From NCBI RefSeq assembly GCF_902806685.2, contig NC_048557.2, positions 5,142,666 through 5,206,665 on the forward strand: a stretch of 64,000 nucleotides of DNA, in the 5' to 3' direction. A program made the position numbers and the translations under genes. Positions within the stretch are counted from its first letter, which is position 1, and each line of letters begins with the position of its first letter. This stretch comes from Maniola hyperantus. Taxonomy: Eukaryota; Arthropoda; Insecta; Lepidoptera; Nymphalidae. Below are positions 55,351-64,000 of the stretch, piece after piece. The notes under the pieces were generated by a model. The model worked only from the letters and a program-made list of their open reading frames with translations. It was not told the DNA's origin and made no database searches.

Positions 55351-55782
55351 GATAACTTTGGGCAGTTTGTTTCTCATATTTTAGTAACGATAGGCCGAAA
55401 AACCCCATATTGGACAAGGGTTGGTGATCTCATTCGCTGATAAGTAAAAAAGTCTTAAAGGCGTGTATTTATGTAAGAAAACCCTTTTTCCACTAAGAAC
55501 CTATTCTATTTCTTCTGTAAGAGTTTGAAATAATAGCTACTTTCTTTTCTTTCTTATTATATTTTATTCATATTTTTCATCCATCCATCCTTTTACTGAT
55601 TTTGATCAACGTTATCCATTATATTATTATTGTAAATTTAAAAACCCTTAATTTAACATGCTTTTTAATGCGGATGCCATTTACTAACTTTACATACTAA
55701 CTTTTCTCAAATATACTGGTAATTGCTATTACCAAAGTTTCCGTTAGGTAGTCCTCAAAACTCTATACCTAGGTATTCTAAC

Positions 55783-56085
55783 AATCATCATCTTTAACCT
55801 ATCGCCGGCTCACTACTGAGCACGGGTCTCCTCGCAGGGTGTGAAGGGTTTGGCCTTAGTCCACCATGATGGCAAAGTGCGGATTGGCAGACTTCACACG
55901 CCTCTGAGAATATTATTAAAAACTCTCAGGCATGTAGGTTCTCTCGTTGAGTTTTCCTTCACCTTAAAGCAAGTGATATTCAATTGCTTAAAAATAAAAT
56001 GGGCATGAATTCGAAAAGTTAGTGGTGTCTGGGATCGAACCCCCAACCCCCCGAATTGGAGGCCGACGTCTTAGCCGCTATAAAC
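55783..56085 (-). mobile_element. SINE family A, full length, best example
   Basis: In element sense it runs from a tRNA-like head (A-box area GCTAAGACGTCGGCC, B box GGTTCGATCCCAGAC) through TAACTTTTCGAATTC, AAGTGATA..., GTGTGAAGTCTGCCAATCCG and GAGACCCGTGCTCAGTAGTG to the GATGATTG tail. About 300 bp, pol III-type promoter head. Confidence 0.85.
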
Positions 56086-56177
56086 GCTAAATTAGGTATC
56101 TAATAGATAGAATAAACTAGTTATTTAGGAAGCTACATATTTTCTTAAATAACTTCTAGGCAAATGCGCGCCAACAT

Positions 56178-56240
56178 AGATTTGCCAAGTGCGTGTCGGA
56201 CTCGCACACGAAGGGTTCCGTACCATCGGTACTATAAGTA
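56178..56240 (+). mobile_element. Family d repeat, 5' scrap
   Basis: TTTGCCAAGTGCGTGTCGGA and GGGTTCCGTACCAT. Confidence 0.65.
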
Positions 56241-56242
56241 CC

Positions 56243-56422
56243 CATATAGACGCATATTATAAAGGCGAAAGAGTGTTTGTTTGTTTGGTTTGTTGATTTG
56301 TCCTTCAATCAACGGAGCAACGGATCAACGTGATTTTTTTGCAGGGGTATAGATAAAGACCTGGAGAGTGTCATAGGCAAACCAACAAACAAACACACAT
56401 TTGCATTTATAACAAGTACTGG
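56243..56422. mobile_element. Helitron-like family a, two 5' ends head to head
   Basis: 56243-56375 reads forward (GCGAAAGAGTGTTTGTTTGT to GACCTGGAGAGTGTCATAGG). 56378-56422 reads in reverse (CAAACCAACAAACAAACACA, then TTTGCATTTATAACA). 56423-56741 holds nothing else. Confidence 0.7.
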
Positions 56423-56741
56423 TATAATGAGGTTACTGATTCTATAAAACCCCCAAGATTTCAAATACTAATCACCCACTTTACCGTTCCGCTCTCTCTA
56501 TATTAATTCTACACGCTAAAATGAACTAAAAGTGCCCCAAGGCCCAAACTATATTGAATCAAGTGCGTGCGTCGCAAATCTCTAGGGCCTTCATAAAGGA
56601 AAGTTATCGCAAGAAGTAAAAACTGTTCGTGAAAGCATCTGCTACTGGCCTTGTAATTTATTATCCCAGGGTCAAAAGTATCCCAAACCTTGAGCGATAA
56701 AAAAAGTTCGTTTGCTATTTTTTTTAAACTAATGTAAACCA

Positions 56742-56918
56742 AATTGCATGTCGGACTCACGTACGAAAGGCTCCGTAGATTATGTAGATACTCTTTAATT
56801 TTTTTGTATTTATATGGCGGTCATTTTTATAATTTGTTGTGAAATATCTCAGATAGACAGACAGCGGAGGCTTAGTAGTAAGGTCCCATTGGAACCCTTC
56901 GGGGTACGGAACCCTAAT
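56742..56918 (+). mobile_element. Family d repeat, internally deleted
   Basis: GCATGTCGGACTCACGTACG, AGATAGACAGACAGCGG and GGGTACGGAACCCTAA. A (GT)n run follows at 56959-56972. Confidence 0.65.
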
Positions 56919-57446
56919 AAAAGAAAAATAATGACCTATCTCGCAGTGTTTTCACAATGTGTGTGTGTGTGTGACTTTTCACATTTTCAAATTTTAGTAG
57001 ACGCTTTAGAAACGTGTTAAAGTAATCTGTGATTGCTAAGTTCCTTGCCAGCTCAGTAGAATCTATTTTCCGAACTTGTGGTAAGTAGTGGTTTAAAAGC
57101 TTCAATTTTGTATACATTTTTTCGTTTATGTTTTTGCTTCTCTAGTAGGTAAAACGACATCTCCTGGTTACAGTTACACACCAATTCTCTCAAGTTCCAG
57201 CAAAATATCATGCAAACGGGCTAGATTTGCATATTATACGTGAAATTTAATTAAACTTTTCTTGCAGAATCACTTCGGAAAACACATTTTAGCTTGATTG
57301 TGTAAATGGAAATGAAGTTTGGGTGACGATTGTGTGAGGAATGAAAATTTGTTTTAACAGACCCATTTCTGTGATAGCAGCTGGTTCATTAAGATCGGGG
57401 AACTGATATTATGTGATAAGCCTTACTGCCTTTTTACTGCAGACTA

Positions 57447-57579
57447 ACCCTCTAACAAATAAACCTGGAATAGCGGTGGAATCTTTCTCTGTCATCAGTA
57501 ATTTGACATTTGAAGGAAAAAGACAAAACAGAGTATAACAGCTATTCCACCGCTATTCCAGGTTTATTTGTTAGAGGGT
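57447..57579. mobile_element. MITE with perfect 36-bp terminal inverted repeats
   Basis: The arm 57447-57482, starting ACCCTCTAACAAATAAACCT, is the exact reverse complement of 57544-57579. Total 133 bp. No transposase; family unknown to me. Confidence 0.9.
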
Positions 57580-57728
57580 AAAAGTCGACTAATTGTAGTC
57601 GGTATAAGAGCGGACTATAGGATATACAAAGAGTAGTAGATACAGTTGCTTTAGATAAAAAGAGCTCTGGATGGCAGTCTTTTCTCATACTGTGCGGAAA
57701 ACTTAAGATTGAAATAGAAATCTTTAAA

Positions 57729-57956
57729 TCTAAATATATAAAAGGAAAAAGTGACTGACTGACTGACTGACTGATCCATCAACGCACAGCTTAAACTACT
57801 GGACGGGTCGGACTGAAATTTGGCAAGCAGATTACTATTATATATGACGTAGGCATTCGCTTAGAAAGGATTTTTGAAAATTCAACCCACAAGGGGGGGA
57901 AATAGGCATTTGAAATTTGTGTAATCCACGCAGACAAAGTCGCGTGCATAAGCTAG
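57729..57956 (+). mobile_element. Helitron-like element (family b), full length
   Basis: TCTAAATATATAAAAGGAAA, four CTGA units, GTCGCGTGCATAAGCTAG then T. 57957-58487 holds nothing recognised. Confidence 0.8.
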
Positions 57957-58487
57957 TAGAAACATAAACGGAAAAGGAAAGATTTTTCATTCAAATAAAG
58001 TGCTTTACAAGTGCTTTTGAATCTTCACAAATATTTGACGTGCTTTTTAATTTAATCGATAATTCAATATGGTTATAATACTTACGTGGATTATACGTAT
58101 TTTCACATTAAAGACATTATTTAATAATCACTAAGAAATAATACCTATCTTTATTTTGGACATACCTACACCTAGGCAACATTTCAACCTAGTTTGTTGA
58201 TAGAAAAAATAACTAACAAACTTAATAGAAATAGCATGAAAACTCGGGTTGATACCCTTTGAGTTAAAAGCTGAAGTTTAATCATTAAGGTGCCGGTTGC
58301 CCTAAATACTGTTTATCTCACCGCTATAAACGATCTTATTTTCACTTTTTGGGGTCTCTTTGATCTCATGCCTTTTTGTTGGCAAAAACACTTTTTCATA
58401 ATGAAATAATTAAGACGTGTTATTAGAGTGACGTTGGGAAAAGTATTAGCAAATTATTAAGACACGGCACTTTATCAGAGTATCTAA

Positions 58488-58748
58488 TGACTGAGACTTC
58501 AGCCTCCTAATCGAAGATCGGGGGATCATCCTTATTAAGCAATCACATAATTCTTTCTTTAACAGCGAAAGAAAATGTCGTGGGAAAACCTTCATGCCTT
58601 AAAGTTCTACATAATGTTCTCCAAGGTGTGTGAAGTTTGCCAACTTAGCTTGACCAGCGTGGTAGACTATGGCCTAAACCCTTCTCATTATGAGCGGGGA
58701 CCCATACTCAGTAGGTGGCCGGAGATGGATTAAAATGATGATGATGAC
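58488..58748 (+). mobile_element. SINE family A, diverged
   Basis: TTCAGCCTCCTAATCGAAGA, TTAAAGTTCTACATAATGTT, GACCAGCGTGGTAGACTATG and AAAATGATGATGATGAC. Confidence 0.75.
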
Positions 58749-59030
58749 AAACAAGCAATAAAAACTCTCTATCCGTGTTAAAACAAAAATATTGTAATCC
58801 CGATATGAATCATTTGACGAAATCGACCCTTTTTTAAACAAAACGGATTTTCCGGATGACACTCGTAAGTAATTATGATGGATATAATGATGATGATGGA
58901 GTCACCTTGTGCCGATGTAGTGCCGTAAACAAGACCACGGGCTGAAACTTGAAAGCCCTTATTGTTTAAAACAAGGGTATTCAATTTGCTTCATTACGAG
59001 TCATGAACTGTAAACAATTTGGGGTTCTAT

Positions 59031-59035
<5 letters not shown>

Positions 59036-59063
<28 letters not shown>

Positions 59064-59182
59064 ACCGATAGACGTCCGTTGCTAGACATAGGTCTCTTGT
59101 AGGGACTTCCAAACGCCACGGTCTTGCGCTGCCTGAATCCAGCGGCTCCCTACGACTCGCTTGATGTCGTCCGTCACTCTAG
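59036..59182 (-). mobile_element. RTE-like LINE 3' end
   Basis: A (CATCAT)n run, then AACCGATAGACGTCCGTTGC, GTCTCTTGTAGGGACTTCCA and ACGGTCTTGCGCTGCCTGAA in antisense. Confidence 0.8.
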
Positions 59183-59301
59183 CATAGGTAGACTAAAAAA
59201 TGGTTTAAGCCTTTTGGTACCCTATCAGTGTCTCCCTTAAGATTTCAAAAAGTAAAACATTTCAAAACTTTATAAACCTAAGTTGCTTTGTGAATTTCAA
59301 G

Positions 59302-59432
59302 TATAATACGCGACAGGTCGAGATGGCAATCGAGGTATGATGCGAGGCATACCGCGCACATAGTCTCCCGCACTGTGCGGGCGCGCGGTGCATCCCCACC
59401 CCGACTGCCATCTTGACCTGTCGCGCACTATA
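59302..59432. mobile_element. CGCGACAGGTCG MITE
   Basis: TATAATACGCGACAGGTCGA at the left and CTTGACCTGTCGCGCACTAT at the right; GC-rich palindromic core GTGCGGGCGCGCGGTGC. Confidence 0.8.
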
Positions 59433-59489
59433 CATACTACATCCACAACCTTAATTTTCTTTAGCCTATAGGTATGTGAGAATAGAGGT

Positions 59490-59538
59490 CTCAAGGCACA
59501 CGAGTAGATATATAGACTATCTACTCGTGTGCTCAAGG
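59490..59538. repeat. 35-bp palindrome flanked by a 7-bp direct repeat
   Basis: CACACGAGTAGATA (59497-59510) and TATCTACTCGTGTG (59518-59531) are perfect inverses with a 7-nt loop. CTCAAGG flanks on both sides (59490-59496 and 59532-59538). Confidence 0.85.
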
Positions 59539-59914
59539 TGCTGGAGTAGTAATGGTTATATATTATGGTAATCAACCTGTGGCATACATGAAGAAATTAA
59601 CAGACGGACGAGCAAATTGCAAATTCATCCAAGTAAGACAGAGACCTTGCTTCGCTCAGTCTATAACCAAATCTTAAATCTAACTCAATTCCAATCTAAC
59701 CCAACCTAGATGTTAGCTGGAAACGGAATGCACTAAAGTTTTAGTCGAGTTATACCGTAAGTCAAACCGCGTTCCGAATGAATTTATCGTACCAATTGGC
59801 TTTCGCTTCGTACGATGCTTGTCGCTGAAACTACAAGCTATTTGCATTTTAGCTAATTTAGCTCGCTAAATTGAGTTGTAAAGTTAGGCTATAAGTTAGG
59901 TAGATAAATAATCA

Positions 59915-60117
59915 TACTAATATTATAAAGAGGTAGTTTGTAAGTTTGTTTGTAGGGGGCAATCTCTGGAGGTACTGAACCGATTTTGAAAATTCTTTCA
60001 GTAGAAAGCTACATTATTTCTGAGTGACATAAGCTATGTCTTATTTTCAAAATATTTGAGATCCCTACGAAAATTGAAATAAGCTACTAGTGCGAAGCCG
60101 GGGCGGGTCGCTTGTAG
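59915..60117 (+). mobile_element. Possible Helitron-like element of another family
   Basis: ATACTAATATTATAAAGAGG start, GGAGGTACTGAACCGATTTT core and GCGAAGCCGGGGCGGGTCGC end, similar in shape to family c ends. Confidence 0.5.
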
Positions 60118-60171
60118 AGAAATAAATAGCATGCTATGTTTGAACATTTTACCCTCCCTGAGATAAAACGC

Positions 60172-60376
60172 CGTCATAGCCTAGTGCTTAAGACGTCTCG
60201 TCGGCCTCCTTCCGTCCGGTGTCGAGGTCTGGGATTCGATCCCGGCCACACACTTCTAACTATCTGGAGTTATGTGTGTTTAAACAATTATAAAATATAT
60301 CACTTGCTTTAACGGTGCAGGAAAACATCGTGAGAAAATCTGCATAACTAAGAGTTCTCCATGATTGAAAGAGTAG
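60172..60376 (+). mobile_element. SINE family A, 3' end lost
   Basis: GTCATAGCCTAGTGCTTAAG, GGGATTCGATCCCGGCCACA and AACGGTGCAGGAAAACATCG. 60377-60891 holds nothing recognised. Confidence 0.8.
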
Positions 60377-60891
60377 GGTTACGACTTTTGTTTGTTATTT
60401 TTACTGAGCACGGACTAGAAAATAGATTTTCATGACTCCATTGTAAAAGGATCATCTTACATTTCCATACTAAGTGCACTTATCTACAATAAAAATTGGT
60501 TCGACCTGAAAGCTGATTTATGTATGGCAAGCGCGGGGAAGAGGGCGGGGAATGCTTATCCAGTATCCACTATCTATCAAAGGCCACTCGTAAAACATAA
60601 TAAACTGTGATCCATCTTGTCATACGTCCATTTTATGCGTCATTTACAGGACGCTGCCTATAATGGCCGAATACAATAGTTGCGAAAATAAAATCCATAG
60701 GGTCGATTCACATTGACAGCGAATTGAGGCAAAAACTACCATATTGTCCACAAGAATGGGTAGTGTTTCGAGGAGTTTTTTGGCCTTATTCCACCCCCCT
60801 TTTTCCACAACCACATCGCACGCCACCGTAAGCAATTTCACCCTCACCACTTGGTTGGCCGGTGCACTTGACCACCCATTGCGCAAGATTT

Positions 60892-60971
60892 GAAAGTTCA
60901 ACCCCTATAAAGACGTAGAAAAGGGGGTTTGAAATTTGTGTAGTCCACGCGGACGAAGTCGCGAGCATAAG
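60892..60971 (+). mobile_element. Helitron-like element (family b), 3' end only
   Basis: GGGGGTTTGAAATTTGTGTA, CCACGCGGACGAAGTCGCGA and GCATAAGCAATAG; the final CTAG is altered. Confidence 0.7.
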
Positions 60972-61240
60972 CAATAGAACACCGCATTGTCAAATGTTGT
61001 TGCTCTAGTGTAAAACAGCCTTTAGGATTTATTTGAAAAAATCACAGATATAACAAAAGAAATATTTCACTTCAGAGCAAACTGGAATGGTGTTTTGTTT
61101 CAAAGCGTATTTTTCAATGAAAATTTTTCTTTTCCCCTCGCTGCTTATTTGACTTCAAATTGTCTGGAAATGTTGTAATTCTTTGAATTCCGCCGTTCCC
61201 GATCATTCGTTTAAACTTTACATGTATATTGAAGAATCAA

Positions 61241-61425
61241 CATCATCATGAACAAGCCATCGCTGGCTCACTACAGAGCACGGGTGTCCTCTCAGTGTGA
61301 GAAGGGTTTGGCCATAGTCCACCACTCTGGCAAAGTGCGGATTGGCAGACTTCACACACCTTTGAGAACACTCCTGAACCTCACGATGTTTTCCGTCACC
61401 GTTATTAGCGAGTGATATTAAATTT
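61241..61425 (-). mobile_element. SINE family A, 3' two thirds
   Basis: CATCATCATGAACAAGCCAT, GTGCGGATTGGCAGACTTCA and CCTCACGATGTTTTCCGTCA in antisense. 61426-61925 holds nothing recognised. Confidence 0.8.
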
Positions 61426-61925
61426 TTATTAATATATTTTTGAAAGCTTTGTACAGCTTTTAATAAGTTTAAATTACAAAAAGATAATAGGTCAATGCTA
61501 TAAAATAGAAAAGGAATTGGCTAAAGCTATCTCAGCTAGATGTGTCTACAGTAAAAGGCCTAAATATATCTCTTGATGCCCATTGCGTGACGTACAGTCG
61601 TATTCAAAGGTCTCTCGGGAAATTATGTAACATTATGGTTGCTCCTTATTCCGTCACAAAAAGTTGAGCTACAATAAAGAAAAATATTTATTCAATCTCT
61701 TGCAGAATATATAAAAAACAAGTCATAAAATAAGATTTCTTCTTTATCTGCTTATTATTTTACCCAAAAAAGTTAATATGTCGCACGTTTAACAATGTAG
61801 TGCCTGAATTCAAAAATAGTTATTGCAATGAATAGAGATTTTACCCGACTACGAAGAGCTATGACTCAAATCTCCATAATATAATTATACACATTCGATT
61901 ATATCATTGGCTTCGTTAGCTGGCC

Positions 61926-61967
61926 ATTCCTTATTATGGCATAGCCAGCTATGCCATAATAAGGAAT
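61926..61967. repeat. Perfect 18-bp inverted repeat with 6-nt loop
   Basis: ATTCCTTATTATGGCATA (61926-61943), loop GCCAGC, then its exact inverse at 61950-61967. 61968-62488 holds nothing recognised. Confidence 0.9.
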
Positions 61968-62488
61968 CTTTATATAACTTTAATCAAATCACCATAATTA
62001 TTTATTAAAGATTAAAATGGGTTAAAGCAAGGACAATTTTATTATAGTTTATAGAGCTTGTTTCGAATTTATAGAAGTTACGCGTTTCCGGTTTTCCTTA
62101 CGATTTATTTACCAGATGGTACCAAAACCAATTTTCATTTTGAACAATAAATATTGACAGCGGCTGCTGACACGACCTGATCCTTATAGTAATCAAATTT
62201 GAACTCTGTGCTACTAGAATTAAAATCGGAATTTAAGCCTCTTGGGAGGGCCAATAAATTTCTCCTCGGAAATCTTTCTTGGGTAGACCCTTTTTGCCGT
62301 CAGCAACAATCTGAATTGGTGTCCCTAAACGATTTGAGTATTTGTTTTGAACTTCAGGTTCATTACAATTGAGACAGTCAAGATTTCCGCCTTGTGTTAC
62401 GATCTATGTTTTCTGATTTTAGGTAGGTTTATTTTGTCTTTTACGGTTGAAAATTGATCCGTGGTTGCACCTAGATAGTTTTAGCCAC

Positions 62489-62698
62489 CTGAATCCAGCT
62501 GGCCCCCAACGACTTATCTTATCTGATGTCGTCTGTCCACCTAGTGGAGGATCTTCCAACACTGCGCTTTCCGGTGCGAGGTCCCCATTCTAGCACCTTG
62601 GGATCCCAACGTCTATCTTTTTTTCGAATTATGTGCCCTGACCATTGTCACTTCAGCTTCGCAACCCTCTGAGCTATGTCGGTTACTCTAGGTATGAA
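62489..62698 (-). mobile_element. RTE-like LINE RT fragment
   Basis: Antisense ACCTAGTGGAGGATCTTCCA, GGTGCGAGGTCCCCATTCTA and TGAGCTATGTCGGTTACTCT, colinear with 51462-51740. Confidence 0.8.
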
Positions 62699-62705
62699 AA
62701 GTATT

Positions 62706-62875
62706 CAAAATATATAAAAGGAAAAGGTATCGGGCTGACATTTAACACGCACATAGCTATTATGACGTATAGACATCCGCTAAGAAAGGATTTTTGAAAA
62801 GTCAACCTCCAAGGGGGTAAAATAGGGGTTTGAAATTTGTGAAGTCCACGCGGACGAAGTCGCGGAAACAAGCTA
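62706..62875 (+). mobile_element. Helitron-like element (family b), internally deleted
   Basis: AAAATATATAAAAGGAAAAG directly followed by GTATCGGGCTGACATTTAAC (CTGA run lost); ends GTCGCGGAAACAAGCTAG then T. Confidence 0.8.
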
Positions 62876-63184
62876 GTAGTGTATAAAGATAATGAGAATA
62901 AGTTACTGGTTTGACCATACTTCAAAGCAAAGTTGAATTGAAGTCGTGTGAACTCAAATTCAAATATACTGAAGCGAGTAAACTTTGATTGGACATAACT
63001 GTAGGTCTAGATTGGACATTGCAGTCAGCCAAATTATTGATCTAGTGTTTTGAAATTTCCAATTTCGTGTGGCTAAATGAGAAAATGGCTGCTAGGTTGT
63101 ACTAGTAATTTTAGTTTCGAAAACAGAATTGGATTTTTTAAGAAGATTTTATGTTTTTCTTAGGTTTAACTTGAAAAGTAAAGT

Positions 63185-63275
63185 CGAGCGATAGCCTAGT
63201 GGTTAGGGGGGCCGTCTTCTAGTTGGAGGTTGGGGGTTCGGTCCCGGGTAACCTCTAACTTTTTGGAACTATGCA
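63185..63275 (+). mobile_element. SINE family A, tRNA-like head
   Basis: GCGATAGCCTAGTGGTTAGG, GGGGTTCGGTCCCGGGTAAC and CTCTAACTTTTTGGAACTAT. 63276-64000 is AT-rich with nothing recognised. Confidence 0.75.
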
Positions 63276-64000
63276 AAGTTTTTCAAAGTTTGTACAAAAC
63301 CGATGAAAAACTAACATTGCTCGTTCGTACACAATAATCGTTGAAAAACATTTCTACATTTTTTATTTACTATTTTATTGCAAGTGAGTCTCGTGTACAT
63401 CGTAGCATACAGTTTATTTCCTACGTGATTAATTAAAAATATTTATTTTCTGTGACGTCAATTAACAACCCAGTGTAAGGAAGCTTCAGATGTGGGACGT
63501 GCTACCCCAGCAGTCATTAATCAGAGCTTGCATTGTATAGCACAGTATGCATGTATACTTTATGGTACAGTATTCTAGCTTGTCAGCGTGGCGGCACTGA
63601 AGGATTTACTGCTTCTCGCACATTAATTAAATCTTCAATCTAATAGCCAGTCCAGTACTAGTCGGTACATTAATCAAAAACGTGTTAGCATAAACGTGAA
63701 TTTTGTAACTGCATTAGAAAAAAAGTTTTTCAATTAATACGTCGCTTTAAGGAATTGACTTGAAGGAATTGATTTGAAGGAATCACGCAGCAATTCTAAT
63801 TAGGCCTTGTAAATCAAATTTTCACAAAATTCATCAAACCGTCCCAAATCCAAATCCCAATACCTTCCACATTCGACTTCACAAAAATACAATACCATTT
63901 CAACTCAGGTTAACAATTATTATTTTTAGATTTTAGTGATAATAAAGCGTTTTCCGAGACACAGGAATTAATTAGTTCATCACGTTGTAAGCCTAAGCGT

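Noticed and set aside
1..64000. CRISPR array, bacterial operons or phage genes
   Set aside because: No regularly spaced repeats with unique spacers, and no prokaryotic gene density; the content is that of an insect genome.

Overview
The window looks like intergenic or long-intron DNA from a moth or butterfly (Lepidoptera). It is AT-rich, dense in TAGGTACCTACC-type words, and crowded with repeats I recognise as typical of lepidopteran genomes: a tRNA-headed SINE, short Helitron-like elements ending CTAGT, RTE- and Jockey/CR1-like LINE tails, and several foldback MITEs. I found no host protein-coding gene, rRNA or functional tRNA. Species cannot be read from the sequence.

The centrepiece is an apparently complete LTR retroelement on the minus strand at 39013-47213 (8.2 kb). 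Its 243- and 242-bp LTRs differ only by one A in a homopolymer, and a 4-bp GATC target duplication flanks it. Reading along the element (right to left in the window): 5' LTR, a primer-binding site matching the 3' end of a tRNA-Leu, a leader with a direct repeat, gag with two zinc knuckles, pol (protease, RT, RNase H, integrase), env with a furin-type site and a baculovirus-F-like fusion segment, a polypurine tract and the 3' LTR. All three reading frames are open. This is the layout of insect errantiviruses (gypsy/TED-like), a group able in principle to make enveloped particles.

Three control signals can be read directly. First, gag and pol are linked by a -1 frameshift site (A AAA AAC), a 7-nt spacer and an 8-bp stem whose loop can pair downstream as a pseudoknot. 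Second, env lacks a signal peptide in its own ORF, but a splice donor in the leader and an acceptor just after pol would join a five-codon exon in frame and supply one. Third, the ATG of that exon, if unspliced, gives a six-codon upstream ORF whose stop codon lies inside the splice donor.

The flanks (1-39012 and 47214-64000) are layers of older repeats. Left flank: tandem duplications at 4.7-5.0 and 7.5-8.0 kb, a frameshifted Harbinger-transposase relic at 10.4 kb, LINE fragments at 1.0, 1.7, 13.5 and 15.4 kb, a MITE nested in its own relative at 16.8-17.1 kb, a 0.67-kb TIR element at 30.9 kb, and a 5'-truncated LINE with a 27-bp target duplication at 36.6-37.1 kb. Right flank: a 251-bp tandem duplication carrying a nested SINE (48.1-48.8 kb), further LINE ends, a MITE with perfect 36-bp TIRs (57.4 kb) and small perfect palindromes at 59.5 and 61.9 kb.
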